Below, piece after piece: positions 9,201 to 17,071 of a DNA stretch of 64,000 nucleotides. Position numbers and translations under genes: made by a program. Location: the NCBI GenBank assembly GCA_028287235.1, contig JAQBQB010000017.1, forward strand, positions 62,001-126,000, read 5' to 3'. This stretch comes from Gemmatimonadota bacterium (GTDB lineage: Bacteria > Gemmatimonadota > Gemmatimonadetes > Gemmatimonadales > Gemmatimonadaceae). The stretch's first letter is position 1; each line of letters opens with the position of its first letter. The notes below the pieces were generated by a model. That model did not search any database. It was not told the origin of the DNA and worked only from the letters and a program-made list of their open reading frames with translations.

Positions 9201-11640
9201 GCTCCAACTCGATCTGATCGCGCCCCTTCTTGCGCGCCCGCCCGAACGTCCACGTGGCACTGAGTTGCAAACCCCTGATCGCGCGCGTGCGGTCGTTGAT
9301 CTGAGTGAATCGCGGATCGAGCGTCGCCGATCGGTCGCGCGTCGTGCTGAACGGGTCGATGACGCGCAGCGTGAGACTCAGGCGGTCGGCGAGCACCTTG
9401 TCGCGGAAGCCGAGGCTCACGCGCGTCCGCGCACCGTTCCACCCCTGCTCCACCGTCGTGCGCCCGACGTACGACACGAGCGCTTGCGCGTCCACCGTCG
9501 GCGACACGCGGAATGCCGCGTTCGTGCGAACGCTCCAGCCGAACGTGCTGGCCGACAACGTCGGGTCGACGTTGCCGGCGTTGCTCCGTTGGTAGTACGC
9601 GCTTCCGCCAACGAAGCCCCTGATCCGGCCACCGCCACCAAGGGCCATGGTGGCATCCGTGCCATACGCGTCGTTCGTGGCGATGTTGGCGTAGGTCCGC
9701 GTCGTGATACCGGCCGAGTCGATCGTGCGCAGGCTTCGCACCGCATCGAGCGAGTGTCGATAGAACGGCGTGATCTGCGCGGTCACGCGATCGCCGCTGC
9801 GCTGAAGCCCCAGCTCGAGGGCGCGGATGTACTCCGGCCGGAGGTAGGGATTGCCCACTGAGATGTTGAGCGCGTCCAGGGCGTGCGGCGTGGGGTCGAG
9901 CAGGTCGGGATCGTCGGGGCGCCGGATCCTGGTCGAGTACGACAGCTTGAGCTGGTGCGTGTCGTCGAGCGCGAACACCACGAGCCCGCTCGGGAACACG
10001 CTGTTGTAGGGGTTGTCGTACCGCTGGCTGCGTGTACGCAGGTCGAACGTGGCGCCCGCGTGCTCGGCGCGAATGCCGCCCTCGAGCTGCAGACGGCCGA
10101 CCTGCGCGTCGAGCACACCGTAGCCGTCGTGCACCAGCTCGTCGTATGAGAAATCGCTTGTCTGCGAGGTGTCCGTGAGCGTCGTCGACCGTACCGCGTC
10201 GAAGTTCTGCACGTCCTGCGTGGTGCGAATGCGCTGCATGTATCCTTTGTAGCCCGCCGTCAGCCGCACGCCGCCCGCCAGCGGCTGCACGTAGTCCATC
10301 TTGAGCGACGTGGTGCTGGAGTGCGTCCACACGGTCCGGGTTTGCTGGAGCGTAGTCGTGGTCGGCGCGCCCGTCGGCCAGAGCGACTGGTCGAGAATGT
10401 CGGTCGGGCCGCCCTCGAAATGTTCCTCGAACCGGAGCTCGCTCGACAGCGTGTGCCCTTTCGCGGCGAAGCCATGCTTGTAGTTCAGCGCGGCCTCGGC
10501 GCTTCCCTCGTGATTGACGTCTTTGGAGTGCCGGTTCGTCAGGTTGGTGAGCGCCAGCGAGGTGTCGAGCGTCCGGTACAGGATGCCGTACGTCTCCCAC
10601 TCGCGACGCTGGCTGTACAATCCGTCGACAGAGAGCTCGTCGTGGTCGCCGGGCTGATAGGTCATGTTTCCCGTGACCGTGTGGACGAGCGGAATCTGCG
10701 TGCGCGTTCCGCTCTCCTGGAGGTAGCTGAGCGGACGCTCATACGAGTTCTGGCGAAAGATCGCGTCGTAGCGCGGACTGTTGTCGCGCAGGAGCGAGTA
10801 GCTGCCAAACGCCGACAGTGGGCCGCGCTGCCATCCGCCGTTCGCCCCGGCGTCGATGTGCCCCGTGGTGCCCGCGCCCAGCGTGACGGCGCCGCTCGTG
10901 CCGGCGTCGGGCTTCTGACGCAGGACGATGTTGATGATGCCGGCGACCCCGTCGGCGTCGTCACGCGCGGAGGGGTTGGGAATGATCTCGACGTGGTCCA
11001 CCGCGTCGGCCGGCAGCTGCGCCAGGAAGTTTCCGAGCTGCGCCGCCTTGAGCGGGCTCGGTCGGCCGTTGATCTGGATCACGACCCCGGTCTCGCCGCG
11101 GAGGCTGACGACGTTGTCGATGTCGACGTCCACCGAGGGGACGTTGCGCAAGACGTCGAGCGCGGTGCCGCCCTTCGTGGTGGGCATGTCGCGCACCACG
11201 TAGCTGGTTCGGTCCGGGGTGGTCTGAACTTCCTGCCGCGTCGCGGTGACCGCCTGGGACTGAAGCTGCAGCGGGTTTGCCGTGAGACCGATCGTGCCGA
11301 CGTCGGCGTCGGGGCGCGCAACCGTGAGCTCCACGATCGGGAGCGTTTTCGGGGCGAAGCCGAGCGCGCGGACGATGACGCGATACCGTCCCGGCCGCAG
11401 CGAGGGCACCCGAATCGCGCCGTCGGCCGTGGTGTTCACATGAGCCGCGGCCACGCCGGTGGCAACGCTCGCAACGTCGACACTGGCGTTATCGATCGGC
11501 GCGCCGGAGGCCGCATCGACGACGCGGCCGCGGATTGCACTGGTTGGGGACGGTGATTGGGCCAGGAGCCCGGCGAACGGCACGAGCAAAGCGAGCAGTG
11601 CGCCGGGGAGTCGGCGCACTTCGGGACGGCGGTTGGGCAT
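9187..11640 (-). CDS. TonB-type outer-membrane receptor with carboxypeptidase-like N-domain
   Basis: 817 residues. A signal peptide (L-L-A-L-L-V-P-F-A-G-L-L-A-Q, cleavage near 27) is followed by a carboxypeptidase-regulatory-like beta-sandwich (I-R-G-R-V-V-D-A-A-S-G-A-P-I ... R-Y-R-V-I-V-R-A-L-G-F), a plug domain (A-L-D-V-L-R-N-V-P-S-V-D-V-D, G-V-V-I-Q-I-N-G-R-P) and a long barrel with the OMP_b-brl_3 signature (R-P-D-D-P-D-L-L-D-P ... V-G-N-P-Y-L-R-P-E-Y). It ends in strand-like sequence with A-T-W-T-F-G-R. It is monocistronic and convergent with the RND operon, overlapping its 3' end by 14 bp. It presumably imports a ligand by TonB energisation, though many members of this barrel family have no known substrate. 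Confidence 0.88.
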   Translation of the reverse strand: MPNRRPEVRRLPGALLALLVPFAGLLAQSPSPTSAIRGRVVDAASGAPIDNASVDVASVATGVAAAHVNTTADGAIRVPSLRPGRYRVIVRALGFAPKTLPIVELTVARPDADVGTIGLTANPLQLQSQAVTATRQEVQTTPDRTSYVVRDMPTTKGGTALDVLRNVPSVDVDIDNVVSLRGETGVVIQINGRPSPLKAAQLGNFLAQLPADAVDHVEIIPNPSARDDADGVAGIINIVLRQKPDAGTSGAVTLGAGTTGHIDAGANGGWQRGPLSAFGSYSLLRDNSPRYDAIFRQNSYERPLSYLQESGTRTQIPLVHTVTGNMTYQPGDHDELSVDGLYSQRREWETYGILYRTLDTSLALTNLTNRHSKDVNHEGSAEAALNYKHGFAAKGHTLSSELRFEEHFEGGPTDILDQSLWPTGAPTTTTLQQTRTVWTHSSTTSLKMDYVQPLAGGVRLTAGYKGYMQRIRTTQDVQNFDAVRSTTLTDTSQTSDFSYDELVHDGYGVLDAQVGRLQLEGGIRAEHAGATFDLRTRSQRYDNPYNSVFPSGLVVFALDDTHQLKLSYSTRIRRPDDPDLLDPTPHALDALNISVGNPYLRPEYIRALELGLQRSGDRVTAQITPFYRHSLDAVRSLRTIDSAGITTRTYANIATNDAYGTDATMALGGGGRIRGFVGGSAYYQRSNAGNVDPTLSASTFGWSVRTNAAFRVSPTVDAQALVSYVGRTTVEQGWNGARTRVSLGFRDKVLADRLSLTLRVIDPFSTTRDRSATLDPRFTQINDRTRAIRGLQLSATWTFGRARKKGRDQIELEPSGA

Positions 11641-11741
11641 GAAGATCAGAAAGTGGGAATCGCACGAGCACTGCTACCGGCCCGGTGTACCATAGCGAGC
11701 GTACCTTGCAGCAACCTGACAGCTAAGCCGACTTGGGGACC

Positions 11742-12488
11742 TCAGACCAACAGCCCGCCCCCATCCACCACCAGCACGTGCCCCGTCGCGTACCGCTCCC
11801 GCATCAAGAACATGTACGCCTCCGCGATGTCCTCCGCCTCACCAGCGCGCCCGACCGGTAGCGCCGCGCCGACATTCCGAAACATCGCGTCGCGCTCCCC
11901 GTCGCTCATCTCGCGCCAGAGTGGCGTACGCACGACGCCCGGACACACGGCATTCACGCGTACGGGCGCGAGCTCCATCGCCATGGCGCGCGTGAGCCCT
12001 TCGATCGCGTTGCAGATCATCGCGCCGAGTGCCCAGCCTCGCTGTGGGCGCTGCCCGGCAATGCCGGTCGTGAGCACCACCGACCCGCCGCGCGCGATGT
12101 GTGGCGCCGCATACTTGACGGCCGCGAGGGCGCCCCAGAGGCGCACGTCGAAATAATCGCGTGCCTTCGCGAGGTCGGTCGATGCGAGCTCGCCGAGCCG
12201 GATCGCTTCGCCGGCGGTGTAGATGAGATGATCGAAGTCGCCCGTTGACTCGAAGAAACCGCGGACCTCCGCCTCGTTGGCGAGGTTGACGACGTGACCG
12301 TCGACGCTGGCGTGCGAGCCCAGTGACTCCAGCTCGCGCAGTGCCGCGTCGACGCTCGCCTGTCGGCTCGACGCGACGACGACGTTCGCGCCGTCGGTCG
12401 CTGCCGCCTTCGCCGCCGCGAGGCCGAGACCGGACGTGCCGCCCAGTACGACGACGCGCTTCCCTTCGAGTGATCCGTATGCTGACAT
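11742..12488 (-). CDS. SDR-family protein lacking the catalytic Tyr/Lys
   Basis: 248 residues from the ATG at 12488, which is preceded by GGAGG at good spacing; upstream in-frame starts lack such a site. The Rossmann nucleotide-binding motif G-G-T-S-G-L-G (residues 16-22) and the downstream N-A-V-C-P-G-V-V-R-T motif are intact. The active-site region reads T-T-G-I-A-G...W-A-L-G-A-M-I-C-N-A-I-E-G-L-T-R, so the classical Ser, Tyr and Lys (Y-x-x-x-K) are all replaced when aligned on E-G-L-T-R-A. It could be a non-oxidoreductase sensor or use a different mechanism. It is divergent from the LysR gene, 111 bp apart, and is the probable target of that regulator. Confidence 0.85.
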   Translation of the reverse strand: MSAYGSLEGKRVVVLGGTSGLGLAAAKAAATDGANVVVASSRQASVDAALRELESLGSHASVDGHVVNLANEAEVRGFFESTGDFDHLIYTAGEAIRLGELASTDLAKARDYFDVRLWGALAAVKYAAPHIARGGSVVLTTGIAGQRPQRGWALGAMICNAIEGLTRAMAMELAPVRVNAVCPGVVRTPLWREMSDGERDAMFRNVGAALPVGRAGEAEDIAEAYMFLMRERYATGHVLVVDGGGLLV

Positions 12489-12599
12489 GTGTGCCTCCAT
12501 GTGGTTTCTTGCGGGATGACGACTCGGGAGAAACGTCGCCCATTTCGCGCGAGCGATGCAGCGCATATCTATCACTCTCAGCATGACTGGCAGGCATGG

Positions 12600-13547
12600 A
12601 TGACTTCAGGCATCGACGACCCATTCGTCACGGGGCTTCGCGTCTTCGTCGTCGTCGTCGAGACGAAGAGCTTCACGCGCGCGGCGGCGGGGCTGGGCAT
12701 GACGCAGTCGGGGGTGAGCCGTGCGATTGCCCGGCTGGAACAGCGCGTCGGCGCACGACTGTTCTTTCGCACGTCCCGGGCGATTTCGCTGAGCGACGAG
12801 GGGCGCCGGCTCTATGCGTCCGTCGCGCCACTGCTCGAGCGGCTCGAACTGGTGACGGCCGAGGCGGTCGGCGGATCGGCCTCGGTTCGCGGCACGGTGC
12901 GCGTCAACGTCGACTCGGCGGTGGGACAGTTCATCGTCGCGCCGCGGCTGCGGGAGTTTCTCAGGACGTACCCGGAGATCGGCGTCGAGCTCGAAGTGCG
13001 CGATCGTCTGGCGGATTTCGCGGCGGAAGGCTATGACGTCGCCGTGCGCTTCGGCGAGCTCGATGACAGTTCTCTCGTGTGCCGGCGGCTGCTCGAGACC
13101 CGCGTGCTCACCTGCGCGTCGCCCGCGTACCTCGAACGCGAGGGAGTGCCGCGGCAAGCGCGGGATCTCGAGAAGCACGAGCAGATTCACTTTCGGAATC
13201 CGCAAACGGGACGGCCGTTCGCATGGGAGCTACGCCGCGAGCGTGTCGTCGATGGGAAGCACCGGGTCGAGACATATGCGGTGCTGGCGCGTGCGCGGCT
13301 CGTCGTCAACGACGTTGCGACGCTCCTCGCGGCGTGCGAGGCGGGATGCGGGATCGGACAAGCGCTCGAATGCTATGTACAGCCGTATCTGGATGCGGGA
13401 CGGCTCGTCCAGGTACTTCCGTCGTGGTCGGACGAACGTTTTCCGGTGTACCTCTATCATTATGGAGCGGAGCTGATGCCCGCGCGCGTGCGAGCGTTCA
13501 TCGACTTCGTGATCGCGAGCGTGGCGGTTCCACGTTCTGCCCGGTGA
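12600..13547 (+). CDS. LysR-family transcriptional regulator
   Basis: 315 residues from the ATG at 12600; the frame is open further upstream but that part overlaps the control region and is not protein-like. The winged HTH occupies residues about 9-67 (F-V-V-V-V-E-T-K-S-F-T-R-A-A-A-G-L-G-M-T, then Q-S-G-V-S-R-A-I-A-R-L-E-Q-R-V-G-A-R-L-F-F-R). The rest is the periplasmic-binding-protein-like effector domain. The R-D-R-L-A-D-F-A-A-E-G-Y-D-V-A-V-R-F-G motif is typical of the CrgA/DsdC-like branch that governs divergent SDR or quinone-reductase genes. The divergent SDR gene 111 bp away is its likely target. The effector is unknown. Confidence 0.88.
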   Translation: MTSGIDDPFVTGLRVFVVVVETKSFTRAAAGLGMTQSGVSRAIARLEQRVGARLFFRTSRAISLSDEGRRLYASVAPLLERLELVTAEAVGGSASVRGTVRVNVDSAVGQFIVAPRLREFLRTYPEIGVELEVRDRLADFAAEGYDVAVRFGELDDSSLVCRRLLETRVLTCASPAYLEREGVPRQARDLEKHEQIHFRNPQTGRPFAWELRRERVVDGKHRVETYAVLARARLVVNDVATLLAACEAGCGIGQALECYVQPYLDAGRLVQVLPSWSDERFPVYLYHYGAELMPARVRAFIDFVIASVAVPRSAR

Positions 13548-13701
13548 CGACGCGCCGTTTGGCTACTATGTGGGCACGTCGCGCAGTACATCCAGCGCGA
13601 ATCGTACGGCACCACCGCGACGCTGGCGGTGCGTTACCGCCTCTGACGGCGCGGCCGCAGCCAGGCGCGATCCATCACTAAAATCGCTCGTGCCGTGATT
13701 A

Positions 13702-14235
13702 CTAGCGAAGAACGCCGCCGCCCGCGACGCGATACTCGCTCTGCACCAATCCACTCGCGTACGATCTGGTCGCCACGTGCTCGAACAGGATGTCCCCGTC
13801 CACTGCGCCGAACAGCGGAATCCCGCTTCCGAGCACGACCGGTATGCGCGTGATCGTCAGGCGCTGGATGAGTCTCGCGGCGAGAAACCGCTGCACGGTG
13901 ATTCCCCCGTCGACGTAGAGGTGGCGAAACCCGCGTTCGCTCAGCCGCGCAATCACCTCGAGCGGAGTGCCCCCCATGAACTGGCAGTCCGCACCCGCGG
14001 GAGCCTTGAACCGCTGTGGCGTGGACGTGAGAACCACCACGGGCTTGGCAAACGCCCACTCGCCGAAGGTCAGTACGGTTTCGAACGTGTTCCGGCCCAT
14101 GACGATCGCGTCGATCGTCGCGATGAACTCCTCATAACCGTGAGGCTCGCCGTCTGCAGGCAGCCAGTCCAACCCGCCGTCGGCTCGAGCGATGAAGCCG
14201 TCGAGGCTCGTAGCACAGAAAACGGACGCGAGCAT
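13702..14235 (-). CDS. Dihydrofolate-reductase-like (RibD C-terminal type) protein
   Basis: 177 residues with the DHFR/RibD-C fold signature: an N-terminal strand V-F-C-A-T-S-L-D-G-F-I-A, then D-A-I-V-M-G-R-N-T-F-E-T-V, K-P-V-V-V-L-T-S, G-G-T-P-L-E-V-I-A-R-L and H-L-Y-V-D-G-G-I-T-V-Q. These are the NADPH-binding and substrate-loop motifs of the YyaP/YwjB group, small stand-alone reductases of undetermined substrate. It is unlikely to be a housekeeping DHFR, because the G-R-x-T-[WY]-E motif is replaced by G-R-N-T-F-E and it lacks the usual folate-binding D/E-W pair. It is a monocistronic gene between a LysR gene and a small membrane protein gene. Confidence 0.85.
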   Translation of the reverse strand: MLASVFCATSLDGFIARADGGLDWLPADGEPHGYEEFIATIDAIVMGRNTFETVLTFGEWAFAKPVVVLTSTPQRFKAPAGADCQFMGGTPLEVIARLSERGFRHLYVDGGITVQRFLAARLIQRLTITRIPVVLGSGIPLFGAVDGDILFEHVATRSYASGLVQSEYRVAGGGVLR

Positions 14236-14374
14236 GATCTTGCCTCTTCAGGTTGCGATCCGTTCAAAGCTACGCGTGACCCAACACACCTGATCGCCCG
14301 GCTGGACTTGACAGAAAGTCCTTTGAAACACAGAGTACTTCACCTGCGATCGAATCATCGCTTCAACCACTCCC

Positions 14375-14779
14375 ATGACTGTCGTCCGTCTTCGACGTGT
14401 TGCGACTAGGGATGTCATACTCGCCGCCCTTGCGTATGTCGTCGTGGGTCTGGTATTCGCCGCAGTCGCCAATGGCGCGCCGTCGACTCGACTCCGCGCA
14501 ATGTGGAGATTCTCCGCGTGGGCGATCAGCGGCGGAGTGTTCCTGTGGCACATTGGCCACATCCGTGATCGGACGCCGCAGAAGCCGGTAACGACGGCGT
14601 TCCGAACCGCAATCTCCGTCGCTCTTGCGGGATTCGCGTTAGCCGTCGTCGCGAGCCTCCACTCTCGTTCGCCCAACTCGGCGCTCGTCGTATGGCCGCT
14701 GATGCTCGGTATACCCGCCTTCACGGTGGCGCTCGCGATCGCAGCTTTACTTGCCCGTCGGCGGATTGGCAATCGATGA
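14375..14779 (+). CDS. Small four-helix membrane protein, unknown
   Basis: 134 residues with about four hydrophobic segments: residues 14-33 (V-I-L-A-A-L-A-Y-V-V-V-G), 44-59 (W-R-F-S-A-W-A-I-S-G-G-V-F-L-W-H), 78-94 (I-S-V-A-L-A-G-F-A-L-A-V-V) and 105-127 (V-V-W-P-L-M-L-G-I-P-A-F). A basic H-I-R-D-R-T-P-Q-K-P loop lies in the middle. I do not recognise the family. It starts 139 bp after, and divergent from, the DHFR-like gene, and nothing follows on its strand for 500 bp, so it is probably a single-gene transcript. It is most likely an integral inner-membrane protein of unknown function. Confidence 0.6.
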   Translation: MTVVRLRRVATRDVILAALAYVVVGLVFAAVANGAPSTRLRAMWRFSAWAISGGVFLWHIGHIRDRTPQKPVTTAFRTAISVALAGFALAVVASLHSRSPNSALVVWPLMLGIPAFTVALAIAALLARRRIGNR

Positions 14780-15286
14780 CCGGAATACCGTGGAGCTGCT
14801 ACGTGCGTCGCCGTTAGCGAGCTTCGCGGCTTTCGTCCGAGCCGCTGCGCTGTTCGCACGACCTGAAATGATTCGGCTCCTCATCCAGGTTGCACTGAAG
14901 ACAACCCGCTATGCCAAAGTGTGATCCGGAAATTCACGTCTCGATCCTCGCTCCTCGCTCCTCGACCCTCGATCCTGGACTCGCTATCGACGTCGAGATA
15001 CCCGCGTTGGCGCTACGCTATGCCCGAATCTCGTACCTCGACGCTGACGCACATGGCGCTTCGCTTCGACAGTACTACCACCACGCTTCGAGTACTCGGT
15101 GGCCGGCGCGGATCATCGGCGAACGACCAGGCGGGGCATCGCAACCGAGATATTCATTCGACAGGATGGGCGCTGGGTGAACCCGTTCTGGTACTTGCAG
15201 TAAACCGTCTCACGCCCCTACCCTCGCCCCTGAGGCCTCGACCGCCTGGCGGAATGCCGCGCACCACCCGCAGGTTAGGTGCACCC
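14780..15286 (+). other. Intergenic region upstream of the ECF sigma gene
   Basis: No convincing gene is seen in these roughly 500 bases. The open frames are short and of unlikely composition. The stretch 14938-14976 is a low-complexity tract of CTCG-plus-pyrimidine units (ctcgctcctcgctcctcg), probably replication slippage. The promoter of the sigma/FecR/SusCD operon must lie here, but no consensus -35/-10 pair is obvious. Confidence 0.5.
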
Positions 15287-15889
15287 ATGCCCAACCTCGG
15301 TCCGAACCTCAGCGACGACGACGCCGCCGCAGGCCACACAGGCCCGGAGGCGGACTTCGCTCTGTACTCGGAGATTCGCGGCGGCAGCACAACCGCGTTC
15401 GAGCGGCTGTTTCGTGAGTACCATCCCGGCTTGTGCTCGTTCGCCGTCAGGATGATCGGCCGCGACGACGTCGCCGAGGATCTCGTGCAGGAAGTGTTTC
15501 TCTTCATCTGGCGGCACCGCGAGTCCTGGGACGTTCGAACCTCGGTGCGTCAGTACCTCTACTCGGCGCTCAGACACGGCGCACTGCGGTATCTGCGTCA
15601 CGAGCGCGTCGTGCGCCGCCACATTCCCGAGACGATCGCGCTGTTCGACCGTGCACCGAAACCGGCCGACGCTCAGCTCGTCCGCGCGGAGACGATCGCT
15701 CTGGTGCGAGCGGCCATCGCGCGGCTGCCGGAGCGGTGCCGCCTCGTGTACACCCTGCATCGGGAAAACGGGCTGACGTACGCGGAAGTCGCCGAGGTGA
15801 TGGAGATTTCGCCAAAGACCGTGGACGTACAGATGGGCCGCGCACTCAAGGCGCTGCGCCGCGCCCTCGGTTCGTACTACTCCGGGTAA
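15287..15889 (+). CDS. ECF sigma factor (FecI/RpoE type)
   Basis: 200 residues from the ATG at 15287; a longer upstream frame exists but is not protein-like. Region 2 covers residues about 30-95 (F-E-R-L-F-R-E-Y-H-P-G-L, D-D-V-A-E-D-L-V-Q-E-V-F-L-F-I-W-R), and region 4 covers about 135-190 (L-P-E-R-C-R-L-V-Y-T-L-H-R-E-N-G-L-T-Y-A, then V-A-E-V-M-E-I-S-P-K-T-V-D-V-Q). It heads the order sigma, FecR, SusC, SusD, the standard arrangement in which substrate binding at the TonB-linked receptor signals through FecR to release the sigma factor. Its target promoter is probably that of the downstream SusCD pair. Confidence 0.9.
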   Translation: MPNLGPNLSDDDAAAGHTGPEADFALYSEIRGGSTTAFERLFREYHPGLCSFAVRMIGRDDVAEDLVQEVFLFIWRHRESWDVRTSVRQYLYSALRHGALRYLRHERVVRRHIPETIALFDRAPKPADAQLVRAETIALVRAAIARLPERCRLVYTLHRENGLTYAEVAEVMEISPKTVDVQMGRALKALRRALGSYYSG

Positions 15890-15973
15890 GCCCTCGGAAT
15901 TTTCGGAAAGTTGCTGTAGGGGTATTGGCCGACTCGGGTCCCGTAGAGGTATGCACCCTCTGCTGCGGCTCCC

Positions 15974-17047
15974 GTGATCGACGATCCCCGCTGGAGCCAA
16001 CTCTCCCGCTATTTCGCCCGTGAGTGCACGCCCGCTGAAGCGCTGGCCATCGAAGCATGGCTGGCCGAGGACGACAACCGCGCGCGCGAGGCCGCGCGGC
16101 TGCGTGAGATCTGGGCGATGAGCGCCATACCCGAACGCCCGGCGCGAACCGATGACGCCTGGCAGCGTCTGTCGGCGCGCATGCACGTCTCCGAACGAAT
16201 GCCGCCGGTCGCGCTGCATCAGACGGCGGAGCACGTGGCCAAGCCGCACTTTCGCTGGCGGCAGAGCGAGTCGCGCTCGCGCCGCGTCGCGCTGGCCGCC
16301 GCCTCGCTCGTGTTGTTCGCTGTCGGCGCCGTCACGGCGGTCGCCACGCAGCGACGCCAGCTCAGCCAATTCTGGCGCACCGAAATTCGGGAGCCCGTGG
16401 CCGAACAGGACCGTGAATTCCGCACGGCGCGCGGCCAGCGCGCGGTGGTCGTGCTCGGCGACGGCTCCCGCGTCGAGCTGGGCGCGGAGAGTTTCATGCG
16501 CGTTCGTCCGTTCAATACCGGGCCGCGGCGCATCGTCCTCTCGGGCCAGGCAGTGTTCGACGTGGTGCACGATTCACTACGTCCATTCACCGTGCACGCC
16601 GCCAACGCGATCACCGAGGATCTGGGCACGCGGTTTTCGGTTCGGGCATACCCGGGTGACAAGCAGGTCCAGGTGCTCGTGACGTCCGGCAAGGTCGCGT
16701 TGCGCGCGGTTGGCGCGCCGGCCACGTCGGGCACGGTGCTCGGACCGGCGGATCTCGGCGTCCTCGACTCCACCGGACGCAGCACGGTGAAAAACGGCGT
16801 CGACTCCGGACGGTTTCTCGCCTGGACGCAGGATCGCCTCGTGTTCGACGACGCGCCGCTCGACGACGTCCTTCCGGAGATCGGCCGCTGGTTCGACGTC
16901 ACCATCCAACTCGAGAATCCGCGAGTCGGACGCCGGCGGATCACGCTCAACGTTCCCGCCCGCTCGCTGTCCGCCGTGCTAGGGGCGGCAACCGTTCCGC
17001 TCGGCCTTCACTTCACCACCACCGATCGCGTCGTCGTGATTCGATAG
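15974..17047 (+). CDS. FecR-family anti-sigma/signal transducer
   Basis: 357 residues with a GTG start 84 bp after the sigma gene. The N-terminal cytoplasmic sigma-binding part (residues 1-100) contains E-A-L-A-I-E-A-W-L-A-E-D-D-N-R-A-R-E-A-A, typical of FecR N-domains. One transmembrane helix lies at about 104-124, followed by the periplasmic FecR domain (R-T-A-R-G-Q-R-A-V-V-V-L-G-D-G-S-R-V-E-L, then F-D-V-V-H-D, F-T-V-H-A, L-G-T-R-F-S-V-R) and a C-terminal STN-like DUF4974 domain (L-V-F-D-D-A-P-L-D-D-V-L-P-E-I-G-R-W-F). It would hold the sigma factor inactive until the SusC receptor signals. The SusC gene begins 24 bp downstream. Confidence 0.9.
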   Translation: MIDDPRWSQLSRYFARECTPAEALAIEAWLAEDDNRAREAARLREIWAMSAIPERPARTDDAWQRLSARMHVSERMPPVALHQTAEHVAKPHFRWRQSESRSRRVALAAASLVLFAVGAVTAVATQRRQLSQFWRTEIREPVAEQDREFRTARGQRAVVVLGDGSRVELGAESFMRVRPFNTGPRRIVLSGQAVFDVVHDSLRPFTVHAANAITEDLGTRFSVRAYPGDKQVQVLVTSGKVALRAVGAPATSGTVLGPADLGVLDSTGRSTVKNGVDSGRFLAWTQDRLVFDDAPLDDVLPEIGRWFDVTIQLENPRVGRRRITLNVPARSLSAVLGAATVPLGLHFTTTDRVVVIR

Positions 17048-17071
17048 CCGTCTTTCCCTCCGGAGTAGCTC

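Noticed and set aside
7655-9217. 520-codon plus-strand frame inside the RND permease
   Set aside because: It is an arginine-rich shadow of the permease reading frame and has no start or ribosome site of its own.
10321-11556. 411-codon plus-strand frame opposite the TonB-type receptor
   Set aside because: It has shadow-like composition, and the opposite frame shows signal peptide, carboxypeptidase-like, plug and barrel motifs.
14938-14976. CTCG-type low-complexity tract considered as a repeat array or CRISPR-like unit
   Set aside because: The units are 6-8 bp and degenerate with no spacer structure, so it is better explained by replication slippage.
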